Positions 7,814 through 15,947 of a DNA stretch of 18,771 nucleotides are shown here, piece after piece. The position numbers were made by a program, and so were the translations under genes. This DNA is from Pseudomonadota bacterium. Lineage in GTDB: Bacteria; Pseudomonadota; Alphaproteobacteria; Sphingomonadales; Sphingomonadaceae. The stretch lies in NCBI GenBank assembly GCA_023386135.1, contig JAEWKG010000110.1, positions 1 to 18,771 of the forward strand, given 5' to 3'. The notes below the pieces were generated by a model. It searched no databases. It was given only the letters and a program-made list of their open reading frames with translations, and was not told the origin of the DNA. Positions within the stretch are counted from its first letter, which is position 1; every line of letters starts with the position of its first letter.

Positions 7814-8818
7814 TTGGCTGGTGGTAAAGTCTTGGTGACGGGGAGCGACGGGTTCATCGGCTCGCACCTCGTCGAAGCACTCGTGCGGCAGGGCGCGGAT
7901 GTGCGCGCGTTCGTCGCTTACAACAGCTTCGGCACGTGGGGCTGGCTCGACAGCGCCGCCGACGACGTGCGCGGCAGTTTCGAGGTGTTCGCAGGCGACG
8001 TGCGCGACCCGTTCGGGATCGAGGCCGCGATGCAGGGGTGCGACACCGTCTATCACCTGGCCGCGCTGATCGCGATCCCTTACTCCTACCACTCGCCCGC
8101 GAGCTACGTGGACACCAACGTCACCGGCACGCTCAACGTGGTCCAGGCCGCGCGCAAGCTGTGCGTGGCGAAGGTGGTTCATACCTCGACCAGCGAGGTC
8201 TATGGCACCGCCCGCTTTGTGCCGATTACCGAAGAGCACCCGCTGCAGGGCCAGTCGCCCTATTCAGCGAGCAAGATCGGCGGCGATCAGATCGCAATGT
8301 CCTACTACACCTCGTTCGAGACCCCGGTGGCGACGATCCGGCCATTCAATACATACGGCCCCCGACAGTCCGCGCGCGCGGTGCTACCGACGGTCATCAC
8401 CCAGATCGCCAACGGCGCGCGGACCATCCGTCTGGGCGCCATCTCGCCCACGCGCGATTTCAACTATGTTTCCGACACGGTGGCGGGCTTCATGGCCGTT
8501 GCTGCCTCGCCAAACTCGGTGGGCGAAGTGATCAACGTCGGCAGCAACTTCGAGATCACCGTAGGCGATGCAGTGCAGGTGATCGCCGACGTGATGGGCG
8601 TAACGGTAGAGATCGAGACCGATGAGCAGCGCATGCGCCCCGAAAGGAGCGAGGTCGAACGGCTGTGGGCGGACAACGCCAAGGCCAAGCGTCTGCTCGG
8701 CTGGAGTCCGGAATATGCGGGGCTCGAGGGATTCCGGCTGGGAATCGAGCGGACGGTCGACTGGTTCGCGGATCCAGCGAACCTGGCGCGGTACAAATCC
8801 GGCATCTACAACATCTGA
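7814..8818 (+). CDS. legB: LegB-type NAD-dependent NDP-GlcNAc 4,6-dehydratase
   Basis: This is a 334-residue extended short-chain dehydrogenase. The NAD-binding motif GSDGFIGSH is at residues 10-18, the STSEVYG segment at 125-131 and the catalytic YSASK (Tyr150, Lys154) at 150-154. YNSFGTWGWLD (36-46) is characteristic of LegB-like enzymes. The reaction is dehydration of an NDP-GlcNAc (GDP-GlcNAc in Campylobacter) to the 4-keto-6-deoxy sugar, the first committed step to legionaminic acid. The TTG start is chosen because of the AGGGGAA site upstream and because the Rossmann fold then begins at residue 5. It sits 2 bases after the previous stop and 3 bases before the aminotransferase. A generic NDP-sugar epimerase is less likely given the neighbours. 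Confidence 0.92.
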   Translation: MAGGKVLVTGSDGFIGSHLVEALVRQGADVRAFVAYNSFGTWGWLDSAADDVRGSFEVFAGDVRDPFGIEAAMQGCDTVYHLAALIAIPYSYHSPASYVDTNVTGTLNVVQAARKLCVAKVVHTSTSEVYGTARFVPITEEHPLQGQSPYSASKIGGDQIAMSYYTSFETPVATIRPFNTYGPRQSARAVLPTVITQIANGARTIRLGAISPTRDFNYVSDTVAGFMAVAASPNSVGEVINVGSNFEITVGDAVQVIADVMGVTVEIETDEQRMRPERSEVERLWADNAKAKRLLGWSPEYAGLEGFRLGIERTVDWFADPANLARYKSGIYNI

Positions 8819-8821
8819 CCG

Positions 8822-10027
8822 ATGGACGCCGCCATGCCCGCCGCGGAAGCCCACACGCTGACTGCATCGATTGTGGAAGCCGTGCGCGAAGTTCTCGGCC
8901 CGCGGCCCAACAAGGGTGTGATCGCGCTGCACGAGCCCGAATTCGCGGGTAACGAGCGCGACTACGTGCTCGATTGCATCGACACCGGCTGGGTGTCATC
9001 GGTGGGCTCGTATGTCGACCGGTTCGAGGCGATGCTCGCCGAATACACCGGGGCGAAGCGCGCGGTGGCGGTCGCCAACGGCACGGCGGCGCTGCACATC
9101 GCGCTGCTGCTGGCGGGGGTCGGGCCGGGCGACGAGGTGCTGATCCCTGCGCTTACCTTCGTCGCTACCGCGAACGCAGTGTCCTACGCCGGCGCGGTGC
9201 CGCACATGGTCGACAGCGAGCCCGAAACGCTCGGCATCGACGTCGGCAAGCTATCGCAATACCTCGCCGCGACTGCCGACATCGTCAACGGACGCTGCGT
9301 CAATCGCCGGACGGGAGCGACTATCCGCGCGGTGGTCCCGATGCACGTATTCGGCCTGATCGGTCGGATTGGCGAACTGAGCCGGTTGGCCGGCGAGTGG
9401 GGCATCGCGGTAGTCGAAGACGCGGCCGAATCGCTCGGTTCCACAGTGGGCGAGCGGCACGCAGGCACCCTCGCATCGGTCGCGGCGACCAGCTTCAACG
9501 GCAACAAGACCATCACCACGGGCGGCGGCGGCGCCATCCTGACGATGGACGAGGATCTGGGCCGCCGAGCCAAGCACCTGACTACGACCGCGCGCGTGGC
9601 GCACCGCTGGTCGTTCCTCCACGATGAAGTCGGCTTCAACTATCGCCTGCCCAACATCAACGCCGCCCTCGGTTGCGCGCAGATGGAACGGCTCGATGAC
9701 ATGCTCGCGCGCAAGCGGCGTCTCGCCGAACGCTACCGCGCGCGCTTCGCGCCGGTGGACGGGGCCGAGATTCTCACCGCGCGCAGCGGAACGACATCGA
9801 ACTACTGGCTAGTCGCACTGCGGCTAGACACGGCAGATGTTGCCGCGCGAGATGCACTGCTCGAGGCACTCAATGGCTCGGGCTACATGGCACGGCCGGT
9901 CTGGACGTTGATGCATCGTCTACCGATGTATGCGGGCGCTCCGCGGATGGACCTGGCAAGTGCCGAACGGCTCGAAAAGCAGATCGTCAACCTCCCCAGC
10001 AGCGCGAAGCTCGCGCCGCCGACGTGA
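8822..10027 (+). CDS. legC: LegC-type PLP-dependent sugar 4-aminotransferase
   Basis: The protein has 401 residues of the DegT/DnrJ/EryC1 fold. The PLP lysine is Lys229 in SFNGNKTITTGGGG. VEDAAESLGS (198-207) supplies the cofactor-binding aspartate, and NGTAALHIAL (86-95) binds phosphate. An N-terminal extension before the core (about residues 1-37) is typical of the LegC branch. The enzyme should transaminate the 4-keto product of LegB to a 4-amino sugar using glutamate. No Shine-Dalgarno is visible before ATG 8822, and ATG 8834 is a possible alternative. The stop overlaps the next start as GTGA (10024-10027). Confidence 0.93.
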   Translation: MDAAMPAAEAHTLTASIVEAVREVLGPRPNKGVIALHEPEFAGNERDYVLDCIDTGWVSSVGSYVDRFEAMLAEYTGAKRAVAVANGTAALHIALLLAGVGPGDEVLIPALTFVATANAVSYAGAVPHMVDSEPETLGIDVGKLSQYLAATADIVNGRCVNRRTGATIRAVVPMHVFGLIGRIGELSRLAGEWGIAVVEDAAESLGSTVGERHAGTLASVAATSFNGNKTITTGGGGAILTMDEDLGRRAKHLTTTARVAHRWSFLHDEVGFNYRLPNINAALGCAQMERLDDMLARKRRLAERYRARFAPVDGAEILTARSGTTSNYWLVALRLDTADVAARDALLEALNGSGYMARPVWTLMHRLPMYAGAPRMDLASAERLEKQIVNLPSSAKLAPPT

Positions 10028-10716
10028 GCGGCTTGCTCGCCCTGATCCCCGCGCGCGGCGGTTCCAAGGGCGTGCCGCGCAAGAACGTCATGCCGATCGC
10101 AGGCCAGCCGCTGATCGGCTGGACTATCGATGCGGCGCTGGCGAGCGGGGTGTTCAACCGCGTGGTCGTCAGCACCGAGGACGCCGAGAGCGCCGAGGCC
10201 GCCCGTGACTGCGGTGCCGAAGTTCCGTTCATGCGGCCGGCGAGCCTCGCGGCCGACGACACGCCAGGCATTGCCCCGGTGCTTCACGCGCTCGGCGAAC
10301 TTCCAAGTTTCGACGCGGTAGTGCTGCTGCAGCCGACCTCGCCGCTACGCTCGGGCGAGGACATCGCCGGCATTGTCGCCTTGGCCAGCTCGAGCGGGGC
10401 GCGTTCCGTAGTTTCGGTGTCCGAGCCCGACGCGCATCCGCAATGGACCTATCGCATGGGCGCCGACGGGGTGCTCGCGCCGTGGGAACCGCCCGCCGGT
10501 GCAACGCGGCGGCAGGATCTCGAAGCAGCCTACGCGCTCAACGGGGCGATGTACTACGCCGAGTGTGATTTCGTGCGCGAAACCGGCGCGCTAGTGGGGC
10601 CGGGCACGATCGGCTATCCAATGCCGGCCGAGCGATCGATCGATATCGACACCCCGCTCGACTGGCGGATCGCGGAGCTGATGTTGATGGACTCCCGGAT
10701 CGTGGCAAAGGCCTAG
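10024..10716 (+). CDS. legF: CMP-nonulosonate cytidylyltransferase, LegF/NeuA family
   Basis: The protein has 230 residues. The N-terminal signature IPARGGSKGVPRKN (8-21) is the CTP-binding loop of CMP-sialate and CMP-legionaminate synthetases. LLQPTSPLR and the late SIDIDTPLDW motif, with metal-binding aspartates, are also present. It should activate the nonulosonic acid with CTP to give the CMP-sugar donor and release pyrophosphate. The GTG start at 10024 overlaps the aminotransferase stop, and the signature lies at the usual distance from it. CMP-pseudaminate synthetase (PseF) is the main alternative; the neighbours favour legionaminate. Confidence 0.92.
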   Translation: MSGLLALIPARGGSKGVPRKNVMPIAGQPLIGWTIDAALASGVFNRVVVSTEDAESAEAARDCGAEVPFMRPASLAADDTPGIAPVLHALGELPSFDAVVLLQPTSPLRSGEDIAGIVALASSSGARSVVSVSEPDAHPQWTYRMGADGVLAPWEPPAGATRRQDLEAAYALNGAMYYAECDFVRETGALVGPGTIGYPMPAERSIDIDTPLDWRIAELMLMDSRIVAKA

Positions 10717-10719
10717 CCC

Positions 10720-11343
10720 ATGGAAACGACATACATCTTCGGGACATCGGGCTTCGCCCGGGAAGTGCGCGACATCGTCGCGGCCTTGGGCGGCGAAACG
10801 GTTTTCGTCGCGCGCGATGCCGCAGAGCGCGATGGGTTCACCGGACCGGAAAGAGCGATCATCGAGGGCGACCTCCCCAGCGATGCGAACCTGGCCATCG
10901 GGATCGGCGATAACGGCGTGCGGGCCCGGATCGCCGCGCGTTTCGAAGACCGGACGTTTCCCAACCTGATTCACCCGTCCGCCACGATGGGCAGCGGGCA
11001 GGCGGATCTGATCGCGCAGAGCCGCGGGGTCGTGCTGTGTGCCGGCGCACGCCTGACGAACGGGATCGCAGTGGGCGATTTCGTGATCGTGAACCTCAAT
11101 GCGACGATCGGGCACGACTGCCACATAGAGGACTTCGTCAACATCGCGCCGGGAGCGAACATTTCCGGGTACGTCCGCCTGGAACGCGGTTGCTGGATCG
11201 GCACCGGAGCGGCGATCAACCAGGGCGGCGCGGACAAGCGACTGGTAGTGGGGGCAGAAACCATGATCGGTTCGGGCTCGGTCGTGGTAAAGGATTGCGA
11301 GCCGGGCAAAGTGTACGTCGGCATCCCGGCGAAGGCGCGATGA
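10720..11343 (+). CDS. legH: LegH/NeuD-type hexapeptide acetyltransferase
   Basis: The protein has 207 residues. A small N-terminal Rossmann-like PglD_N domain (TYIFGTSGFAREV, 4-16) is followed by a left-handed beta-helix made of hexapeptide repeats. It contains NATIGHDCHIEDF (about 127-139), with the His pair expected at the acetyl-CoA site. In this context the likely reaction is N-acetylation of the C4 amine made by LegC, giving the 2,4-diacetamido sugar. A NeuD-like O-acetyltransferase acting on the finished nonulosonate is the alternative. It starts 3 bases after the cytidylyltransferase stop and overlaps the synthase as ATGA. Confidence 0.85.
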   Translation: METTYIFGTSGFAREVRDIVAALGGETVFVARDAAERDGFTGPERAIIEGDLPSDANLAIGIGDNGVRARIAARFEDRTFPNLIHPSATMGSGQADLIAQSRGVVLCAGARLTNGIAVGDFVIVNLNATIGHDCHIEDFVNIAPGANISGYVRLERGCWIGTGAAINQGGADKRLVVGAETMIGSGSVVVKDCEPGKVYVGIPAKAR

Positions 11344-12347
11344 GCGCCACGCTGATCATCGCCGAAGCGGGTGTTAATCACAACGGCGACCTCGCGATGG
11401 CGCGCGCGCTCGTCCGGGCCGCCGCGGCGGCCGGCGCGGACATCGTCAAGTTCCAGACTTTCGTGACGGCCAAGAGCATTGCCCGCGATGCCCCCAAAGC
11501 CGGTTACCAGGTCGAGGCGACGGGAGCCGGCGAATCCCAGTTCGAGATGGTTCGCAAGCTCGAGCTGTCGCGCGCCGATCACGAGGCGCTGATCGCAGAG
11601 TGCGAAGCCTCCGGCATCCGGTTCTGGTCGACCGCGTTCGACGACGAAAGCCTCGACATGCTCGTCGAACTGGGAATCGACCGATTGAAGATACCTTCGG
11701 GCGAACTCACCAACCTGCCCTTCCTGCGCGACATCGCACGCCGTGGATTGCCGGTCATCATGTCGACCGGGATGTCCACGCTCGAGGAGATCGGCGATGC
11801 GGTGGCGGTGCTCGAGAATGCCGGGCTGCTCCGCGAGAACATCATCATCTTGCATTGCAATACCGAATATCCGACTCCGATGAAGGATGTGAACCTCAAG
11901 GCGATGGCCACGATCGCCGAAGCGTTCGGCACCACCGTCGGCTATTCGGATCATACGCGCGGGATCGAGGTGCCGATCGCCGCAGTGGCCCTGGGCGCCA
12001 AGGTTATCGAGAAGCATTTCACACTCGATCGTGACTTGCCGGGCCCGGACCACCGGGCAAGCCTCGAACCGAAAGAACTGGAAGCCATGGTGCGGGCGAT
12101 CCGCAACATCGAGCAGGCCATCGCCGGTGATGGCTCCAAGTCGGTCAGTCCGAGCGAGGCGGGAAACCGCGAGATCGCCCGGAAATCGATCGTCGCGGCA
12201 CGTCTGATCGCGAAGGGCGAAGTGCTCGGCCCTGCCAACCTCGCGGTGAAGCGGCCGGGGACGGGTATCTCGCCGATGCGGTGGGACGAGGTGGTCGGTA
12301 CCGCCGCCATCCGGGAATTCGCGGCGGACGAGCCGATCGCACTGTGA
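11340..12347 (+). CDS. legI: legionaminate/sialate synthase, NeuB family
   Basis: The protein has 335 residues. An N-terminal TIM barrel carries AEAGVNHNGD (8-17), IVKFQTF (35-41), LKIPSGE (116-122) and HCNTEYPTP (172-180), plus His205 and His226 as likely metal ligands. A C-terminal SAF antifreeze-like domain starts near 275 (REIARKSIVAARLIAKGE). It condenses phosphoenolpyruvate with the free 2,4-diacetamido-trideoxymannose to give the nine-carbon acid. ATG 11340 overlaps the previous stop (ATGA), and the conserved AEAGVNHNG lies directly after it. Sialate and pseudaminate synthases share the fold; the presence of LegB, LegC and LegG argues for the legionaminate branch. Confidence 0.93.
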   Translation: MSATLIIAEAGVNHNGDLAMARALVRAAAAAGADIVKFQTFVTAKSIARDAPKAGYQVEATGAGESQFEMVRKLELSRADHEALIAECEASGIRFWSTAFDDESLDMLVELGIDRLKIPSGELTNLPFLRDIARRGLPVIMSTGMSTLEEIGDAVAVLENAGLLRENIIILHCNTEYPTPMKDVNLKAMATIAEAFGTTVGYSDHTRGIEVPIAAVALGAKVIEKHFTLDRDLPGPDHRASLEPKELEAMVRAIRNIEQAIAGDGSKSVSPSEAGNREIARKSIVAARLIAKGEVLGPANLAVKRPGTGISPMRWDEVVGTAAIREFAADEPIAL

Positions 12348-13522
12348 CGCGCCGCGTCTGCATCCTGACCGGCACGCGCGCGGAATACGGATTGCTCAAG
12401 GGCGTGATCGAAGGCGTTCGCGAACATCCCGCGCTCGACCTGTCGCTTATCGTGACCGGCTCTCACATGTCGGCCGAACATGGCCTGACCGTGCGCGAGA
12501 TCGAGGCCGACGGCGTGCCGATCTACGAACGGATCGCCATTCTCGACGAAGGCGACGGCGATGGCCCGGCTGGTGTGGCGCGCGCGATGGGCCTGGCGCT
12601 GTCGTCACTGGGCGCGGCCTTCGCACGGATCGAGCCGGATATCCTCGTCTTGCTGGGCGACCGTTACGAAATACTCGCGGCTGCCTCGGCGGCACTGGTG
12701 GCCACGATCCCGGTAGCGCACATCGCGGGCGGGGAACTGACCCAAGGCGCGATCGACGATGCCATCCGCCACGCGGTCACCAAGCTGTCCCACCTCCATT
12801 TCGTCGCGACCGAGCAGTATCGAGACAGGGTCGTCCAGCTCGGCGAAGATCCCGCGCGGGTGTTCGTCGTCGGCGGCCCGGGGAGCGACGCGCTCTCCAC
12901 CACGCCCCTTCTTGACCGGGACCAATTGGAGCAAAGTCTCGACTTCCGGTTTCTTCCACGCAACTTGCTGGTGACCTTCCATCCTCCGACGCTCGATCCG
13001 GGCGCGGCGCACACGCAGATGCAGGCCATGCTCGATGCCCTGGACGATCTGGACGAGTCGACCGGGCTGATCTTCACCATGCCGAACGCGGATGCCGGCG
13101 GGCGCGCGCTCGCCCGGCAATTGGAGACATGGGTCGCAGGACGTACCTGCGCACGCCTCTACACGTCATTGGGCCACCAGAGGTATCTCTCCACCATGTC
13201 GGTTGTCGACGGCGTCGTCGGGAATTCCTCGAGTGGCCTGGCAGAAGCGCCCAGCTTTGGCATTGGCACGGTCAACATCGGCGATCGCCAGGGCGGGCGC
13301 GTGCGCGCGCCTTCGGTGATCGACTGCGCACCCGAGCGCGACGCGATCTCGGCGGCGATCGCACGCCTGTTCTCGCCGGAATTCCAGCGTATTGCTCAAG
13401 CGCGCGTCAACCCTTACGGGGGCGGCGAAACCGCGCGGGAAATCGTTCGTATCCTCGTCGAGCACCCGCTCGAAGGCCTCGTTCGCAAGCGCTTTCACGA
13501 CTTGCCGTGCTCCCCGGCGTGA
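12344..13522 (+). CDS. legG: hydrolysing NDP-sugar 2-epimerase, LegG/NeuC family
   Basis: The protein has 392 residues with the two-domain GT-B-like fold of UDP-GlcNAc 2-epimerases. The motifs are TGTRAEYGLLK (9-19), LLGDRYE (103-109), HIAGGE (126-131), HLHFVATEQYR (150-160) and GNSSSGLAEAP in the C-terminal nucleotide-binding site. It should invert C2 and release the nucleotide to give the free manno-configured sugar used by the synthase. The GTG start at 12344 overlaps the synthase stop (GTGA) and places the TGTRAEYG motif at the usual position. NeuC acting on UDP-GlcNAc is the alternative, but a dehydratase and aminotransferase would then be unexplained. Confidence 0.92.
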   Translation: MTRRVCILTGTRAEYGLLKGVIEGVREHPALDLSLIVTGSHMSAEHGLTVREIEADGVPIYERIAILDEGDGDGPAGVARAMGLALSSLGAAFARIEPDILVLLGDRYEILAAASAALVATIPVAHIAGGELTQGAIDDAIRHAVTKLSHLHFVATEQYRDRVVQLGEDPARVFVVGGPGSDALSTTPLLDRDQLEQSLDFRFLPRNLLVTFHPPTLDPGAAHTQMQAMLDALDDLDESTGLIFTMPNADAGGRALARQLETWVAGRTCARLYTSLGHQRYLSTMSVVDGVVGNSSSGLAEAPSFGIGTVNIGDRQGGRVRAPSVIDCAPERDAISAAIARLFSPEFQRIAQARVNPYGGGETAREIVRILVEHPLEGLVRKRFHDLPCSPA

Positions 13523-13548
13523 CCTTCGCGCGCGAATTGGAACCGATC

Positions 13549-14595
13549 ATGCTCAGCGAGCACTTCCGACAATCGCTACTCAGCTATCCGGCGACGATTC
13601 AGCAGGCCGTCGAATGCATCGATCAGGCCGGGGTCCAGATCGCAGTGGTGGTCGACGCGCGCCAACGGCTGATCGGGACCGTCACCGATGGCGACGTGCG
13701 CCGCGGCCTGCTGCGCGGGTTGACCCTCGCAAGCTCGGCCGACGAAATCATCCAGCGCGACCCTTTCGTTTTGCCCGCGAGCATGGACCGGCAGGCAGTT
13801 GTGGGGCTGATGCAGGCTAACCGCATCCACCAGATACCGGTTGTCGACGAGGACCGGCGCGTAATAGGCCTCCACGTGCTCGACGAACTGACCCAGCCGG
13901 TGCGCCAGCCGGGCCGGATGGTGATCATGGCGGGCGGGAAGGGCACTCGGCTTCGCCCCTATACCGAGAGCTGCCCCAAACCCATGCTGCCGGTCGCCGG
14001 GCGCCCGATGCTCGAGCACATCATCGAGCACGCGCGGGCGGACGGGTTCGAACGGTTCACGATCTCGCTTTTCTACCTCGGCGAAATGATCCGCGAGCAT
14101 TTCGGCGACGGTTCGCGCTGGAACGTGGCGATCGATTATGTCGAGGAAAGCACGCCATTGGGCACCGGCGGCGCACTTTCGCTGCTTGACCCTCCACCCG
14201 ACGCGCCCTTCATCGTCACCAACGGCGACGTGCTCACCGACGTGCGCTACTCCGACATTCTTGCCTACCACCAGTCGCATGGCGCGGAAGCGACGATGGC
14301 CGTGCGTTCGCACGAATGGCAGCACCCCTTCGGCGTGGTACATACCGACGGCGTGGAGATTGCGGGGTTCGACGAAAAGCCGGTTCTCCGAACCCACATC
14401 AATGCCGGCATCTACGTGCTCGGGCCGGCGGCGCTCACCCATCTTGAGAGCTGCGAGCACTGCGACATGCCCAGGCTATTCGAGCGACTCCAAGCTTCCC
14501 ATATGCGCACAATCGTCTATCCGATGCACGAGCCATGGCTCGATGTCGGCCGCCCGGACGACCTAGAGCGCGCCCGCAGCGAACGGTCGGCCTGA
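13549..14595 (+). CDS. ptmE: CBS-pair nucleotidyltransferase, PtmE-like (probable GlcN-1-P guanylyltransferase)
   Basis: The protein has 348 residues. Two CBS motifs span about residues 12-115 (VTDGDVRRGLLRG and VVDEDRRVIGLHVLDEL), followed by a nucleotidyltransferase domain with AGGKGTRLRPYTESCPKPM at 128-146, GTGGAL at 205-210 and TNGDVL at 224-229. In Campylobacter, PtmE makes GDP-GlcN for the legionaminate pathway, and the location here fits the same role; nucleotide preference cannot be read from the sequence. The CBS pair suggests allosteric control by a nucleotide. ATG 13549 is chosen for a GGAA 6 bases upstream and for homologous length. GTG 13519 would add 10 residues and recreate a GTGA overlap with legG. 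Confidence 0.87.
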   Translation: MLSEHFRQSLLSYPATIQQAVECIDQAGVQIAVVVDARQRLIGTVTDGDVRRGLLRGLTLASSADEIIQRDPFVLPASMDRQAVVGLMQANRIHQIPVVDEDRRVIGLHVLDELTQPVRQPGRMVIMAGGKGTRLRPYTESCPKPMLPVAGRPMLEHIIEHARADGFERFTISLFYLGEMIREHFGDGSRWNVAIDYVEESTPLGTGGALSLLDPPPDAPFIVTNGDVLTDVRYSDILAYHQSHGAEATMAVRSHEWQHPFGVVHTDGVEIAGFDEKPVLRTHINAGIYVLGPAALTHLESCEHCDMPRLFERLQASHMRTIVYPMHEPWLDVGRPDDLERARSERSA

Positions 14596-14616
14596 TCGCG
14601 CGCGTAGATTGCAACG

Positions 14617-14625
14617 AAAAGAGAG
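14617..14625 (+). promoter_or_regulatory. ribosome binding site of the amidotransferase gene
   Basis: AAAAGAGAG ends 5 bases before ATG 14631. It sits in the widest gap of the operon (35 bases) and fixes the start against the longer in-frame extension into the upstream gene. Confidence 0.6.
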
Positions 14626-14630
14626 TTTCG

Positions 14631-15947
14631 ATGAAGATCGGCCCCAGCCCCGAAGTGGACCTGTCGCGTTTCGCGCAGCCCGAAGACCAGTTGGAAGTCT
14701 ACTACGGCCTACCCCGCGACGTGCGCTTTTGCGCCAAATGCAACATGTCGAACCAACAGCCGATGTCGAGCAATGAGTACGCGCACGGCGCCGGCTCGAC
14801 CAAGGTAACGATGCAGTTCGACGACGAAGGCGTTTGTCACGCCTGCCGGTTCAACGAACTCAAGGAAGACACCGCCGAAATCGACTGGGACCAGCGCGAG
14901 CGCGAGTTGATCGAGCTGTGCGACCGATATCGCAAAGACGACGGCAGCTATGACTGCATCGTCGGTGGCAGCGGGGGCAAGGACAGCGCAATGCAGTCGC
15001 ACCTCCTCAAGTACAAGTACGGTATGCACCCGCTGACGGTGACCTGGTCGCCGCACCTCTATACCGACATCGGCTGGAAGAACTTCCAGGCGTGGCTGCA
15101 CGAGGGGGGGTTCGACAACTATCTCTACACGCCGAACGGCAAGATCCATCGGCTGCTGACGCGCAACGCCACGATCAACCTGCTGCATCCCTTCCAGCCG
15201 TTCATCCTCGGCCAGAAAACGTTCGTCGCCAAGATGGCGGCCAAGCTCAACATCCCGCTGATCTTCTACGGCGAGATGCCGGGCGAGTACGGCGAGCAGG
15301 TCAGCCATAAGACCTCAAGCTATGCCGCCGGCGCGGGGGAGGCCGAGAGCGAGGGCTTCCAACTCGATTATTACCGCGGGCGCGACGTGCGTGACATGCT
15401 GCTGGGCGGCAAGCCGATCGGCGAATATATGGACGAAGGCGTGCCGCTCGCAGACCTCAAGAGTTACCTACCGATGGAAAATGAAGTCCTGATCGAGAAG
15501 GGCATCGACTGGAAGTATCTCGGATATTACGTGCGGTGGGTCCCGCAGGAGGCCTACTACTACGCGGTCGAGCACACCGGCTTCGAGGCCAACCCGGTAC
15601 GCACGGAAGGTACTTACTCGAAGTACAACAGCCTCGACGACAAGGTCGATGGGTTCTTCTACTTCACCCGCTGGATCAAGTTCGGGGTCGGCCGGACGAT
15701 GATGGATAGCGCCCAGGAAATCCGCAATCACCACATCACCAAGGAAGAAGGCCTGGCGCTTATGGAGCGGTACGAAGGCGAATATCCCGCTCGCTACGAG
15801 CGTGAGTTCCTAGACTACGTCGGCATGACTCGCGAGGAATTCCTTGCCACCTGCGACCGGTTCCGCTCGCCGCACCTGTGGATGGTCGAAGATGACGAAT
15901 GGAAGCAGCGCCACACTCCGTGGGGGCGCACGGACCAGCGCGCGTGA
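14631..15947 (+). CDS. N-acetyl-sugar amidotransferase (WbpG/PseA/PtmG family)
   Basis: The protein has 438 residues. The N-terminus has two Cys pairs, CAKC (34-37) and CHAC (69-72), likely a zinc site. A PP-loop ATPase motif SGGKDS (114-119) follows, with a conserved YFTRWIKFGVGR segment near 340-352. Members of this family activate an N-acetyl group with ATP and replace its oxygen by ammonia to form an acetamidino group, with HisH- and HisF-like partners supplying ammonia. Both partners follow here. The predicted product is an acetamidino derivative of legionaminic acid or its CMP form; the position modified is not deducible. Campylobacter PtmG and PseA and Pseudomonas WbpG are the relevant relatives. 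The stop overlaps the HisF-like start as GTGA. Confidence 0.9.
   Translation: MKIGPSPEVDLSRFAQPEDQLEVYYGLPRDVRFCAKCNMSNQQPMSSNEYAHGAGSTKVTMQFDDEGVCHACRFNELKEDTAEIDWDQRERELIELCDRYRKDDGSYDCIVGGSGGKDSAMQSHLLKYKYGMHPLTVTWSPHLYTDIGWKNFQAWLHEGGFDNYLYTPNGKIHRLLTRNATINLLHPFQPFILGQKTFVAKMAAKLNIPLIFYGEMPGEYGEQVSHKTSSYAAGAGEAESEGFQLDYYRGRDVRDMLLGGKPIGEYMDEGVPLADLKSYLPMENEVLIEKGIDWKYLGYYVRWVPQEAYYYAVEHTGFEANPVRTEGTYSKYNSLDDKVDGFFYFTRWIKFGVGRTMMDSAQEIRNHHITKEEGLALMERYEGEYPARYEREFLDYVGMTREEFLATCDRFRSPHLWMVEDDEWKQRHTPWGRTDQRA

Noticed and set aside
10024..13522. A plain N-acetylneuraminic (sialic) acid pathway
   Set aside because: NeuA, NeuB and NeuC homologues alone would fit, but the LegB-type dehydratase, LegC-type aminotransferase and PtmE-like enzyme in the same operon indicate the legionaminate route.
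13576..14460. 294-residue minus-strand open frame opposite the ptmE-like gene
   Set aside because: It is a long antisense open frame produced by high GC content; the plus-strand protein has clear CBS and nucleotidyltransferase motifs.
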